From positions 1-56,798 of IMG/VR virus record IMGVR_UViG_3300044624_003242: a stretch of 56,798 nt of DNA; one strand, written 5' to 3'. Below the pieces are notes generated by a model. The model was not told the origin of the DNA. It saw only the letters and a list, made by a program, of their open reading frames with translations, and did not search any database. Made by a program: the position numbers and the translations under genes. Source of the DNA: a virus. Below are positions 30,468 to 41,300 of this stretch, one piece after another. How positions within the stretch are numbered: position 1 is the stretch's first letter; each line of letters opens with the position of its first letter.

Positions 30468-32483
30468 ATGGCCACCAATCCACCTACTACAGTTGCTAAC
30501 CCACCCAATCCACAGGTCCCGGCTCTGGTGCGAGATATTATCGGTCCGGTTGATCGCGATGAATTCAGAAAAAACAATGCTGCAGCATTTAGAGAATACG
30601 AAGGAGATATAGCACAAGGACGAAATGCATTAGCTAACAAATATTTTAACGAAGCTGCTGTAGCAGCTGGCGGACCAGATAATGTAACTCAGGCCCAGTT
30701 TAATCAGATTGTCTTTGCAGCAAGAGATAACGCTACACTTGCTGCAAACCAAAAATTTGCTGTGCAAATTGCCAATGCAGGTGCAGGTCAACTAACGAAC
30801 AGCCCAGCACCAACCCCGTTAGCAACACAACCTATTCCGCCAATATCATCCAATACTGCCCCAGTTAATCCTGCTGCCAATCCGCAGGCACCTGCTGCTG
30901 CTCCGACACCGCCGCCTGGCCGCCCTCTACTACCACTAAGGGATGACGGTGGTAGCTTTAATCGCCAGATTGGTGATGTTAGAGAAGACGGGGCTGTACT
31001 AACTCAATTTCTTGATAACGGTACTCCAGTTTTTGTTATAAATGCATCAGCTACTAATAGTGCAGTTAGCCCGACAGCCAATCCACAAGTACCTGCTGCA
31101 ACTACACCTGCGCAGACGCAGGTGGCAGCGGCACCTACAGTAAATCCTGCTACCAATCCGCAAGTACCTGCCGACGCCGTCATCAGCGACTCTCCGCTGC
31201 AGGTTCTCCTTGGCGGCGTGGTCATTACTAATCAAACAGATCTAGATACCTTGGCACGTCTGGGTAATGACGTCTTTGTGACGCGGGACAATCTGTTCAG
31301 GACTGAGCTTATCAGTCCAAGAAACCCTGCAGTCATTGCGCGAGTAAATGAACTACGGGAGCGCCTGATCAGAGAGGAAGCAAGCTACGACCGTTTTCGT
31401 AATGCTGCAATAGCCCGCGCTCGTACAGCAGCGCCGCCACCTGTGGCACCTGCTGCCAATCCACAGGTAACACCAGCAGATCCTCCCAGCATCACCGGTG
31501 ACGAAACTGCATTTGTGCCCACACCCCCAGGCGCTGCTTTACCCAACCCAGTTTCTCCAGCTACCAATCCGCAGGTGCCGCCACCGCCACCGCCACCGCC
31601 GGCAAGACCAGCCACAGTAACAACCACTGCAAAAACTGCAGCAGAAATAGCACTAGCTGCAGAGCAACAAAACGCAAGAGACAATGCTCGTGCTCAAGCA
31701 CAGTTACAAGCACAGCGAGCACAAGCAGCCGCTGGCGATTGGCGACTAAAATTACGACTAGCACCCGGCAGCGATTATCTTTACAACGCTGCCGAGCCTG
31801 GCATTTTACAACCTTTGCAAGTCACAGACGGAGTAATATTCCCCTACACTCCCTCAATCACTACCACCTACACAGCTCAGTACAACAGTTATGATTTAAC
31901 ACATAGCAATTATCGTGGATACTTTTATCAAGGCAGTCATGTGGGCGAGCTGAATATAACCGCTACATTTACAGCACAGGATTCAAATGAAGCTGCTTAT
32001 CTGTTGGCAGTGATACAATTTTTCCGCAGTGTGACCAAAATGTTTTACGGACAACAAGATGCTTTTAGAGGCAGTCCTCCGCCCTTGGTATTCTTGCAGG
32101 GTTATGGCGATTTTCAATTTAATCTAAACCCTTGCGTGGTGCAGACATTTAACTACAATCTGCCGGCTGATGTTGACTATATTCGTGCTGGCGCACCCAA
32201 CATTGATGGTACCAGCCTGTTGAAACGCCGAGATCGTCAGACCACTACAGTCGGTGGCAGTAATCCATCGAATGGGCGTATGATTGCGTCTGGATTAAAC
32301 TCTGGTGGAATGAGACCCACACCACCGCCTGTGACATTAGGTCGTGCGCAACCAACCTATGTACCAACCAAAATGGAGATTACGCTGGTACTGTTGCCCA
32401 TGCAGACACGTTCGCAAGTGAGTCGAGAGTTCAGCTTGGAAAGATTTGCCAATGGTTCATTGGTTCAACGAGGATTTTGGTAA
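30468..32483 (+). CDS. Baseplate tail-tube cap or junction protein (gp48/gp54-like) with NPQVP repeats
   Basis: A 671-residue protein. The C-terminal 250 residues (GYFYQGSHVGELNITATF, AYLLAVIQFFRSVTKMFYGQ, then PCVVQTFNYNLP and TKMEITLVLLPMQTRSQV) follow the plan of T4 gp48: a helix ending in YFNYFSYG, a CQIQS strand and a final EITM strand. The N-terminal 400 residues are Pro/Ala-rich linkers containing six copies of a (A/T)NPQ(V/A)P motif between small helical segments. I infer a cap or initiator between baseplate and tail tube; the assignment to gp48 rather than gp54 is not certain. A late promoter (30439-30446) and AGGATAACG precede it. Confidence 0.65.
   Translation: MATNPPTTVANPPNPQVPALVRDIIGPVDRDEFRKNNAAAFREYEGDIAQGRNALANKYFNEAAVAAGGPDNVTQAQFNQIVFAARDNATLAANQKFAVQIANAGAGQLTNSPAPTPLATQPIPPISSNTAPVNPAANPQAPAAAPTPPPGRPLLPLRDDGGSFNRQIGDVREDGAVLTQFLDNGTPVFVINASATNSAVSPTANPQVPAATTPAQTQVAAAPTVNPATNPQVPADAVISDSPLQVLLGGVVITNQTDLDTLARLGNDVFVTRDNLFRTELISPRNPAVIARVNELRERLIREEASYDRFRNAAIARARTAAPPPVAPAANPQVTPADPPSITGDETAFVPTPPGAALPNPVSPATNPQVPPPPPPPPARPATVTTTAKTAAEIALAAEQQNARDNARAQAQLQAQRAQAAAGDWRLKLRLAPGSDYLYNAAEPGILQPLQVTDGVIFPYTPSITTTYTAQYNSYDLTHSNYRGYFYQGSHVGELNITATFTAQDSNEAAYLLAVIQFFRSVTKMFYGQQDAFRGSPPPLVFLQGYGDFQFNLNPCVVQTFNYNLPADVDYIRAGAPNIDGTSLLKRRDRQTTTVGGSNPSNGRMIASGLNSGGMRPTPPPVTLGRAQPTYVPTKMEITLVLLPMQTRSQVSREFSLERFANGSLVQRGFW
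30490..31585 (+). repeat. Six dispersed repeats coding for NPQVP linkers
   Basis: Copies near 30493, 30863, 31064, 31139, 31442 and 31549 follow the pattern CCTGCTRCCAATCCRCARGT. They border helical segments in the N-terminal half of the 671-residue baseplate protein. Confidence 0.75.
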
Positions 32484-32782
32484 TGGCCACCTATAACCCC
32501 ACAAGCCCCTACTTCCTGACAAATTATGTGCAGTTTTATCTGGATGTCATGACTGACCGTAACTTCCCCAAAGAGGTAGACGATACAGTGTTTGAAATAA
32601 ATCAAACCTATCAGTATCGTCCCGACCTACTGGCCTACGACCTGTATCAACAGCCCGGCCTATGGTGGGTATTTTATCAACGCAATCCCAATACCTTGAC
32701 TGCACCACCGTGGGATTTTGCCGCAGGAACCACAATTTATCTTCCCAAAATAAACACTTTACAAACTGTTCTAGGATTCTAG
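32483..32782 (+). CDS. 53: Baseplate wedge protein gp53
   Basis: A 99-residue protein starting at the ATG in TAATG that overlaps the stop of the preceding gene. YQYRPDLLAYDLYQQPGLWW, then VFYQRNPN and DFAAGTTIYLPK are the conserved core of the gp53 family, which joins wedges around the baseplate hub; the GTTIYLPK end resembles a LysM-type turn. It is half the length of T4 gp53 (196), as in other marine T4-like phages. Four bases separate it from the next gene. Confidence 0.85.
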   Translation: MATYNPTSPYFLTNYVQFYLDVMTDRNFPKEVDDTVFEINQTYQYRPDLLAYDLYQQPGLWWVFYQRNPNTLTAPPWDFAAGTTIYLPKINTLQTVLGF

Positions 32783-32786
32783 TAAC

Positions 32787-35498
32787 ATGGCTACATCGCA
32801 ACCTGTTCCATTTACTCCCAATGCCAACACAGGCACCAATGCCCCTATTAGAAATAACACCAACGTTGCCAGAGACGACAACACAGTACCATCTCAGGCA
32901 GCTCGTGCCGTACGAGACAGCAATTCAGAAAGAATTATTCCTCAAGACAATATTCTCAGTCAATATGCCTCTTATACCTACAATATCAGCATTTACATAT
33001 TGTCGCCCAAGGACTATAATGAAATAGTCCGCACCAAACGATTTAAAATTCCCGGTGCGCAACTGTTGATGAGCAGCGGTGGAGCACCCAACTCGTCCAC
33101 AGCAGGTACAGGTACACCCGGTGGCAACACTGGAGTAACTGGCGTATCTACAACTGCTCAAGCTGATGCCACAGCCGGGCGCAATCAATTTTTTCCTTTG
33201 GATTTTTACATCAACGATGTGAAATTGACTACGCAACAACCTGGGAAAGGAACTAGGAGCCCGCACTCCAACTCATCTCTTAATTTTAAAATCATCGAAC
33301 CCAATGGCATCAGTCTGATACCTAACTTACTTGCAGCCACGCAAGCCTACATAGGTAAAGACCAAAGTTATGGTTCACAAAATTATTGCATGGTGATCAA
33401 ATTCTACGGATACGACGACACAGGCAAAATGGTTCAAGCACAAGGTCTCAAAACTGGCTCTGGCGCAACTGCAGTAATTGAAAAATGGATCCCTTTTCAA
33501 TTTAGTTCAATCAAGTTTCGCATTGCTAACAAATTAACAGAATACGATTGTTCCGCAGCCTGCGTCTCTAACACTATAGCAACTGGTCAAATGCGTGGTA
33601 CAATTCCTTACAACGTAGAAATTAATGCACCAACTTTGAAAGAAATTCTAAGTGGCAACGCCAGCTATAGTACTACAGTGGCACCTCCAGCCCCTGCACC
33701 TACACCCACTGCTGGTGCAACCCCAAAACCGCCACCAAAAGCCACCGCTGCACCTAAGCCTACTATTGTATCTGGGCTGATCGAAGCACTGAATCAATAT
33801 CAGGAACTTCTAACTGGCACTTCTGAAGATGCAGCCGGTCCGGGTGTATTCGAAGTTGCCGATGTGTATGATATTGTTTTTACTGATCCTGCTTTAGAAA
33901 ATGCGTCGGTGCTGCCACCTGGTCCTGCACCTAAACCACAAGGTGCAACTGTGCAGCCACAAAACGCCAACCAACAAGTCAATGGCGCTGTACAAACCGG
34001 TGCTGCCAACTCTAAAACTACCAGCGCCACAGCCGGTACCAGCATAATTCAATTTTTAGATCAAACCATACGCAACAGCGACTATATCTATAATCAACAG
34101 TTGAAAATTATCACTATTGATGGAGAAGAAGAAGAACGAAATACTGATAATGGGCAAGGTGTGGATTGGTTTCGGATAGGCGTTAAAGTCGAACCTATTC
34201 AGTATGATGCCAAGCGTAGAGATTATGCTTACAAGATAACCTATGTTGTGGGCCCGTATCGTGTGAACGAAATCAAAGGTCCTTATTTTCCTTCAACCAA
34301 GTTCAAAGGAACACATAAAAAATATCTATACTGGTTTACTGGTCTTAATACAGAGATACTTAGTTTTGAACAAGATTTTAATTATCTCTATAATGTTGTA
34401 ATCAACATTGGACAATCAACACCGAGTACCACTTTGAACTTTCGGGAAGAAGCCAAGTACGTTTACCAGCCTCGCAGCAACGAAAGTGATCAGGGATTGG
34501 CAGGAAAAACCAACGAAGGCGGGGCAAACGCAGCCCAACAGTTATACAGCCCGAGCGATCTGGCCAAGACCAAACTATCAATCTTGGGAGATCCTGCATG
34601 GATACACCAAGGTGAATTTTGGTTTGGTTCAACTGAAGGCACAGGAATTCAAGAACCATTTTTCCCTGACGGTAGTATCAACACCGAAGTGCAGGAACCT
34701 TTGTTTGAAATTGGATTTAATAGTCCAGTAGACTACGATTTACAATCAGGTCGAATGGAAGTTGGCAGCACTGATCTCGGAGCTAACCGGTATGTCAATG
34801 GTGCCATTGGCAATGGGTTGGCCACCTACAGCTTCATTTATCGAGCAGTCAGTGTTGTCAGTACATTTGCCAACGGTAGATTTACTCAGGATCTTGAAGG
34901 TGTATTGATAACATTTCCTCCCAGTGCTATCAAAGACAATACTGGTGATCCTGCTGTTGACTCGCAAAACACAGAAACCGGTGCGGGTACCACTAATCCA
35001 GGTCAACCTTCGTCGCCAACCACACCACCTGCTCCAGCAAATCCTTCTACACCAGCTCCTGCAGCACCGCCAACGCCACCTACCAGTGGCGGACAACCAG
35101 TAGGCCCAGGCGGAACTACTCAACCGCCTGGCGACTTGTCAAGAGGATATACATTTAGTGAGACAACTTTTAGACAAAAGGATCCTGCAGGTGCCAAAGC
35201 CTACAGCGATTTTCAAAAACAAAAAGAAAACGAAATTTTTGCCACCGAGGTCGCAAGGTTAACAGCACAGGCTCAAAGAAACAATAACGGTACAGTAACA
35301 CCTCGTGAGCGAGAACTTATAGATCAGCAAGCTTTAACCACAGCCCGTCGACTGAGTCAAGATCTTGCAGTAGAAAAATTTTTACCGCAGATTCAAGCAG
35401 CTGGAGCAATTAGCTTTCCGGGAGTCCCAATTAGTCGCGGGACGCAGCCGGGTGCTGCTATACCTCGAACACCACAAATTAGCAGCAGGGAACCTTAA
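32787..35498 (+). CDS. Baseplate hub structural protein (gp27 position)
   Basis: A 903-residue protein. Structured parts (about 45-290, 330-370 and 415-700) are split by Pro/Ala-rich linkers (around 290-320, 365-410 and 725-775). YAYKITYVVGPYRVNEIKGP, SFEQDFNYLYNVVIN and FEVADVYDIVFTDPAL suggest a hub fold related to gp27-type proteins, but identity is low and I rely on position just before gp5. The last 100 residues are helical and charged. It overlaps gp5 by one base (TAATG). Its role would be the central baseplate ring joining tube and spike. Confidence 0.6.
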   Translation: MATSQPVPFTPNANTGTNAPIRNNTNVARDDNTVPSQAARAVRDSNSERIIPQDNILSQYASYTYNISIYILSPKDYNEIVRTKRFKIPGAQLLMSSGGAPNSSTAGTGTPGGNTGVTGVSTTAQADATAGRNQFFPLDFYINDVKLTTQQPGKGTRSPHSNSSLNFKIIEPNGISLIPNLLAATQAYIGKDQSYGSQNYCMVIKFYGYDDTGKMVQAQGLKTGSGATAVIEKWIPFQFSSIKFRIANKLTEYDCSAACVSNTIATGQMRGTIPYNVEINAPTLKEILSGNASYSTTVAPPAPAPTPTAGATPKPPPKATAAPKPTIVSGLIEALNQYQELLTGTSEDAAGPGVFEVADVYDIVFTDPALENASVLPPGPAPKPQGATVQPQNANQQVNGAVQTGAANSKTTSATAGTSIIQFLDQTIRNSDYIYNQQLKIITIDGEEEERNTDNGQGVDWFRIGVKVEPIQYDAKRRDYAYKITYVVGPYRVNEIKGPYFPSTKFKGTHKKYLYWFTGLNTEILSFEQDFNYLYNVVINIGQSTPSTTLNFREEAKYVYQPRSNESDQGLAGKTNEGGANAAQQLYSPSDLAKTKLSILGDPAWIHQGEFWFGSTEGTGIQEPFFPDGSINTEVQEPLFEIGFNSPVDYDLQSGRMEVGSTDLGANRYVNGAIGNGLATYSFIYRAVSVVSTFANGRFTQDLEGVLITFPPSAIKDNTGDPAVDSQNTETGAGTTNPGQPSSPTTPPAPANPSTPAPAAPPTPPTSGGQPVGPGGTTQPPGDLSRGYTFSETTFRQKDPAGAKAYSDFQKQKENEIFATEVARLTAQAQRNNNGTVTPRERELIDQQALTTARRLSQDLAVEKFLPQIQAAGAISFPGVPISRGTQPGAAIPRTPQISSREP

Positions 35499-37897
35499 TG
35501 TCAGATAATATTCAACGCAGTCGTGGCCGTGGTCAAGGTTATAAGTTTGACCGCGGCGGTAACCCCGCAGAATTTGGTCCGTTTATCGGCGAAGTAAAAA
35601 ACAATGTGGACAGCAATAGATCTGGTCGTTTACAAGTTTACATTGAACAGTTTGGTGGCGAGGATCCAGATGACACAAGTCTATGGCGTACAGTTAGTTA
35701 TGTGCCGCCTTTTTATGGTTCAGTAGCACAGTCAGGCACTGATACTGGTACAGGCGATTACGTTGGCAATACTCAAAGTTACGGCATGTGGTTTACTCCA
35801 CCAGATCTTGGTACCCAAGTAATTTGCTTTTTTGTTGCAGGTGATCCCAACCAAGGGTACTACATAGGATGTATTCCAGATCCAGCTGTTAATCATATGA
35901 TACCGGCCATCGGCGCTAGCAAGAATTTTGATCTAGGCGACAGCAAAGATAAAAATTATTTCAGCAAGGCCAAACAGCTACCAGTCACTGAAATCAACGT
36001 AGAAAACGAAGAAATTGATGAGAATCCCAGATTTTACGATCAGAAGAAACCAGTGCATTCATATGTGGCTGGCATCATGCTGCAGCAAGGACTAATTGAC
36101 GACACTGTACGTGGCCCTATCACCAGCAATAGTCAACGAGAAAGTCCCAGTTCTGTCTACGGTATCAGTACTCCAGGACGACCAGTTTATCAAGCTGGTC
36201 TAAACGAAAACAAAGAAAACATTGTCGACAAGACCAATTCCAGCGCCAAGCGATTGGAAGATGTCAAGATTATTAGTCGACGTGGCGGACACAGCATTGT
36301 GATGGATGACGGAGATCTGCAAGGATTTGACAATCTAATACGCATACGCACCAGCAAGGGTCATCAAATCACTATGAGTGATGACGGCGACTGCTTTTAT
36401 ATCATACATGCCAACGGGCAAAGTTGGATCGAATTAGGAACAGAAGGCACCTTAGATGTGTATTCTACCAACTCAGTCAACGTGAGAACCGAAGGAGATA
36501 TTAACTTACATGCCGACAAAAACATCAACATGTTTGCCGGTGAAAGTATCAATATCAAAAGCAAAAGTGTAAAAATCAACAGCACAAAAAATCTTGAGTT
36601 AGCAGCCGAAGGCACACTAGCAGCTTACAGCAAAGGCAACTTTGGCGTACTCAGCGACGGTGCTTTGAACATGAAAAGTTCAGGTGGCGGCTGGGATGCC
36701 GGGGGCAGCATGGCTCTCAAAGCCGGAACCATCGATCTCAACGGTGGCGCCAGTCCAGGATCAGTTAGCAAGCCAACAGTGATAGAAGATTTAGAATTGC
36801 CGGATACCATATTTGAAACTAATGTGGGGTGGAAAGTAGAAGAAGGCAAACTAAAAACTATTGTGACCCGTGCTCCTACACACGAGCCGTATCCTTATCA
36901 CAATCGTGGTGTTGAAGTCAAAGTTGCGTTGGATCAAGGCGGACCAGCAGAAGCAGCAGCAGCCGCAGCAGCTCCACCGCCTCCCAGTACCGAAGCTGTG
37001 GCACAGTTGGCTGATGAACCGGTTACTGTGCCGGTCAACGCTGCACAAGTACTAAAAGAACCACCGGCCACTGTCGATATTCCTGGCTTGAACTCTAAGG
37101 AACTCACTGGCATGATGAGCAGTGCAGCAGCCAGTGTGAATCAACCGTTCAATATATTCAGCGTCGAAAAAGGAATTGGCAAGTATGGGATTTCGCCAAT
37201 ACAGCTGGAACAGCTGGGATTTGTCAAACCTGGCACAGTTTCGCAGTATCTTGGAAATTCGTCAAGTTTGAATGCATTGCTGACAAGTCCTACTATTTGG
37301 ACTGGTAAAAACAATGTCAACGGCATCAACGGAATACTCGGCAATGTAAATTTACAGGGTCTAATGCAACAGGATCTCATGCGTCGCGGTGCTGCTCAAC
37401 TGCGAGCATCAGGGGTGCTAAAAGGACTAGAAAAACCATTACAGTTGGCGCCGCTGATACAGTCCACTGTTAAATTTGGACCAGGGGCAGTTACTGAGTG
37501 GGTTAAAGGCAATGCCAACCAAAAGATTGTAAATCAAATCAACAGCTTGTCTAAGAATGCGCAACAGGCTGTCAGCTTGGTTACCAGCAAGTTAGGACTG
37601 GGAAATTTTGGTGGAATCATTGCAGCTATTTTTGGAGCTACTCAAACTGTCAGCCGAAACGGAATCAACTCTGCTGTAGTTTCAGTAATTGGCAATCCCA
37701 AGGTTCCGCCTCCAGAATTTAAACCCAAAGATCGAACACAAACATTTGATATTAGAGCTGAGCAGCAGGACGCCAGAGTAGCTGCTTACGAACAGGCCAA
37801 ACGAGAAGGCAAATCAGAAGCTGAAGCACAAAATATTTCTGCGAGAGTTGGCAACGAAGTAGGTGCTGCCGCGCTCAGCAGAATTAATATTGTATAA
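35498..37897 (+). CDS. 5: Baseplate central spike protein gp5, without lysozyme domain
   Basis: A 799-residue protein. Residues about 20-130 are the OB-fold (FIGEVKNNVDSNRSGRLQVY, WFTPPDLGTQVICFFVAGD). Residues about 265-420 are the triple-stranded beta-helix needle, with short repeats such as GDINLHADKNINMFAG and SINIKSKSVKINS. T4 gp5 (575 residues) has a lysozyme domain between these; here that region (150-260) holds no lysozyme motif. The C-terminal 350 residues are extra: an Ala/Pro linker and a helical domain. It punctures the outer membrane as the tail contracts. Confidence 0.88.
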   Translation: MSDNIQRSRGRGQGYKFDRGGNPAEFGPFIGEVKNNVDSNRSGRLQVYIEQFGGEDPDDTSLWRTVSYVPPFYGSVAQSGTDTGTGDYVGNTQSYGMWFTPPDLGTQVICFFVAGDPNQGYYIGCIPDPAVNHMIPAIGASKNFDLGDSKDKNYFSKAKQLPVTEINVENEEIDENPRFYDQKKPVHSYVAGIMLQQGLIDDTVRGPITSNSQRESPSSVYGISTPGRPVYQAGLNENKENIVDKTNSSAKRLEDVKIISRRGGHSIVMDDGDLQGFDNLIRIRTSKGHQITMSDDGDCFYIIHANGQSWIELGTEGTLDVYSTNSVNVRTEGDINLHADKNINMFAGESINIKSKSVKINSTKNLELAAEGTLAAYSKGNFGVLSDGALNMKSSGGGWDAGGSMALKAGTIDLNGGASPGSVSKPTVIEDLELPDTIFETNVGWKVEEGKLKTIVTRAPTHEPYPYHNRGVEVKVALDQGGPAEAAAAAAAPPPPSTEAVAQLADEPVTVPVNAAQVLKEPPATVDIPGLNSKELTGMMSSAAASVNQPFNIFSVEKGIGKYGISPIQLEQLGFVKPGTVSQYLGNSSSLNALLTSPTIWTGKNNVNGINGILGNVNLQGLMQQDLMRRGAAQLRASGVLKGLEKPLQLAPLIQSTVKFGPGAVTEWVKGNANQKIVNQINSLSKNAQQAVSLVTSKLGLGNFGGIIAAIFGATQTVSRNGINSAVVSVIGNPKVPPPEFKPKDRTQTFDIRAEQQDARVAAYEQAKREGKSEAEAQNISARVGNEVGAAALSRINIV

Positions 37898-37900
37898 TGG

Positions 37901-37908
37901 ATTAAATA
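37901..37908 (+). promoter_or_regulatory. Late promoter-like motif ATTAAATA
   Basis: Five bases before the chosen gp25 start at 37914; it departs from consensus at the second and third bases. Confidence 0.35.
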
Positions 37909-37913
37909 CGCAC

Positions 37914-38288
37914 ATGACTACTTTTGTTGGATTCAATACAATCAATCAATTTAAAAAATTTACCTTGATAGATTTTGAGTTGGTTAAACGCGACTTTGCA
38001 AACGCTCTCAACATCAGACAAGGTGAGGTACCGGGCTTGCCTGGCTACGGCACCACATTGTGGAGCTTTGTGTTTGAAAATCAAAGTCCAGACACTGAAA
38101 ATGCAATCCTGGCTGAATTACAACGTGTAGCAGCACAAGATCCACGGCTGTATCTTGCCAGTGCCGAAGTATATCCGCAAAACAACGGCATACGAATAGA
38201 AATGCTGGTGCAGGTAGTACCCAGTTCAGTTAACCAATTGCTTGTGCTGTTTTTAGACCAACAATCTCAACGAGCCGGTTATATCTAA
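37914..38288 (+). CDS. 25: Baseplate wedge protein gp25
   Basis: A 124-residue protein of the GPW/gp25 family (T4: 132). DFANALNIRQGEVPGLPGYG followed by TTLWSFVFE is the conserved core that contacts gp6 and primes sheath assembly. I chose the ATG at 37914 because it gives the family length and lies five bases after an ATTAAATA motif; an in-frame start 17 codons upstream would overlap gp5. It ends 47 bases before gp6. Confidence 0.92.
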   Translation: MTTFVGFNTINQFKKFTLIDFELVKRDFANALNIRQGEVPGLPGYGTTLWSFVFENQSPDTENAILAELQRVAAQDPRLYLASAEVYPQNNGIRIEMLVQVVPSSVNQLLVLFLDQQSQRAGYI

Positions 38289-38309
38289 AACTACCACGTT
38301 ATTTCTATC

Positions 38310-38317
38310 GATAAATA
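38310..38317 (+). promoter_or_regulatory. Late promoter motif GATAAATA
   Basis: It lies 18 bases before the gp6 start, and would drive gp6 and the giant gp7-like gene. Confidence 0.7.
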
Positions 38318-38335
38318 ACACAACAGTGAGATATT

Positions 38336-41300
38336 ATGGCCAAGACTACCCGGCAAACCGCAATATTTGGAGTTGAAGATTGGAAGCGTCTGTATCAGAC
38401 CTACCGAGAAGCTGACTTTCAAAGCTACGATTTTGAAACTTTACGCAAGAGTTTTGTAGATTATCTGCGCTTGTATTACCCAGAAACATTCAACGACTAC
38501 ATCGAAAGCTCAGAATTTATTGCTTTACTAGACGTTATGGCGTTTATGGGTCAGGCCTTGGCATTTCGCAATGATCTAAATGCACGTGAAAACTTTTTAG
38601 ACACTGCAGAAAGGCGCGATTCAGTGGTGCGTTTAGCCAACTTGGTCAGTTATACACCCAAGCGTAATCAAGCAGCACAGGGATTTTTAAAAGTATTTTC
38701 GGTTACCACAACTGAAGATATTACAGATTTCAACGGCATCAACTTGTCTAATGTCACTGTCAACTGGAATGATCCTACCAACCCCAACTGGTTTGAGCAA
38801 TTTACCTACATTACCAATGCTGCTATGGTTGACAGTCAGAAGTTTGGCCGTCCCGGCAACACACAAAATATCTTAGGTGTACGTACCGAAGAGTACTCAT
38901 TGAATTTGGTCCCAGGATTTCTGCCCATTGTTTCTTACAACAGCACAGTCGATGGCGTCAGTATGCCATTTGAAGCAGTCAGTAGCACCAGCCAAGGTCG
39001 TGACTATGTGTATGAACCTGCTCCCAGACCCAGTGGTATTTTTAATGTGCTGTACCGCAACGATTCTTTGGGATTTGGCAGCGACAACACCGGTTACTTC
39101 TTTCTTTTCAAACAAGGCATTTTGCTCAACCAAGATTTTAACCTGGCAGAAGCTATTCCTAACCGTACGGTCAACATCAACATTGAAGGCGTCAACAACG
39201 AAGACTACTGGCTATACAAGCTGGACAACGTTGGTTCGATTGCAAGCGAATGGTTGTATGAAGAAAGCATATATGCCGCTGCAGTTGAGCAACTAACCCC
39301 AGAGCAACGAAAGATTTACAGTATCACCAGTCGTGCCAATGATCAGATTACCCTGACATTTGGTGATGGCGTGTTTGCCGAAGTGCCAGTTGGCCTGTTC
39401 CGCAGCTACGTGCGTTCATCTAACGGATTACAATACATAATCAATCCAGAAGAAATGCAAAGCATTCTGATACCCATTAGCTATATCAGTCGCTTTGGAC
39501 GTTTAGAAACCATCACTTTCAACTGTGGAATTACACAGCCAGTATCCAACGCACAACCACGTGAAACCATCGAAGAAATTAAACAACGTGCTCCAGCCAG
39601 ATACTACACACAAAATCGCATGGTCAACGGCGAAGATTACAACAACTTTCCTTTTACTCGATACAACAACATTATCAAAAGTAAAGCAGTGGCACGCAGT
39701 GCCACTGGTACCAGTCGATACATTGACTTGACTGATGTAACTGGCAAGTACAGTTCTACCAACATCTTTTCCAGCGACGGCGTTCTTTATCGAGAAAATC
39801 TACTGCCCAGCTTTGAGTTTGACTGGGTCAATCGCAACGACATTGTGGATATCATCACCAACAACATTGAGCCCTTGCTGAGTTCACGCAGTATGCTGCA
39901 GTTTTACTATGCCAACTTTGAACGTCCAAATCTGGCAATCTTAAATTTGGCCTGGAATCAAAGCACCACATTGGTCAACGAGACCACTGGTTATTTTTAT
40001 AACACGTTCAACTCAAATCCTCAAGCCATTGGATTATATGCCAGCAACAATGCACGCTATGTGACACAGGGCAGCCTGGTTAAATTTATTCCGCCTGTTG
40101 GGTTTTTCTTTGACGCCAACAACAAGTTAGTAGCCGGCACACCTGTCAGAGCTGATGAAAAACTTGAAATTTGGGCCACAGTGTCAGCAGTGATACTGGA
40201 TGGTATCAACAATGGTCTAGGCAACTTGCCAGATGGAAACGGGCCAGTAGCTCTGAATACATTTGTACCAGATGGTGCATTAGCGGCCGAAGTTATTCCT
40301 AAATTCATCGACGACCTACCTGGTGCTTTAGAGCAGTCCATGCTACAACAAATTGAGCTGTTTAGAAATTTTGGTATCGGGTACGATAACTTGAACAGCA
40401 CGTGGTATCTAATTACCAGCACCAATCTTGCTGTGGATACTGCATTCAGTCTTGCCAACGCACAAAATACTCAAGGTGTTAATCTTGATGCTTCCTGGTT
40501 AATAGAATTTGTAACCAACGGTGAAAGTTACACTGTGATATCGCGTGGGTTGGATTATGTTTTTGCCAGTGTCATTGAAACTAGATTTTTCTTTGACGGC
40601 AGTGAAAAAGTCTACGACAGTCGTACAGGACAAATTATCAAAGATTTTGTACGAGTGCTGAAATCCAATAGTCGACCTGACAGCAACTTGCCCCTGTCAG
40701 GTGACATCACAATGGAAATTATTGCACAACCAGTCGAAAGCGACGGATACGTTGACGATTATCAAGTTGTTGTCAGCTATCGAGACAGCAACGGCGATGG
40801 AGTAGCAGATAATCCCGACTTCTTTAATGAAATTGTTGCCCCTACAGTGAATCCAACCAGCAAATTGGTGTTCTTGCAATTGACCACTGATTTTGACGAT
40901 ACCGAAACTTACTTGCCGGTGGCTGCCGGAGTAATCAACACTTCTTACACCACTAAGGATGCTATTGAACTAGTCAAAACTGAATTTATTAACGGCCAAC
41001 TGTTTTATGCCACACAAGAACAAGACTTTTACGAACTGAGAGTGGAATTGATCAATGGTCTAGTACAGCGTAACTTGATACCACGCCTGGATTTTATCAG
41101 TCGTGTTGGTCGCCAAAGTTTGTATTTTCAGTATCGACACAACAGTCCATTGACCAATGTGATAGATCCTGGCTCAACCAACATTATTGATTTGTACATA
41201 GTGAATCAGGAGTATTACACTGCTTATCAGAACTATATCAAAGATACAACAGGTTCTGTACCTCAACCACAGCCGCCCACTATTGATCAGTTGACCGTGG

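Noticed and set aside
32477-32482. TTG start two codons before gp53
   Set aside because: It lies inside the preceding gene; the ATG at 32483 forms a standard TAATG overlap.
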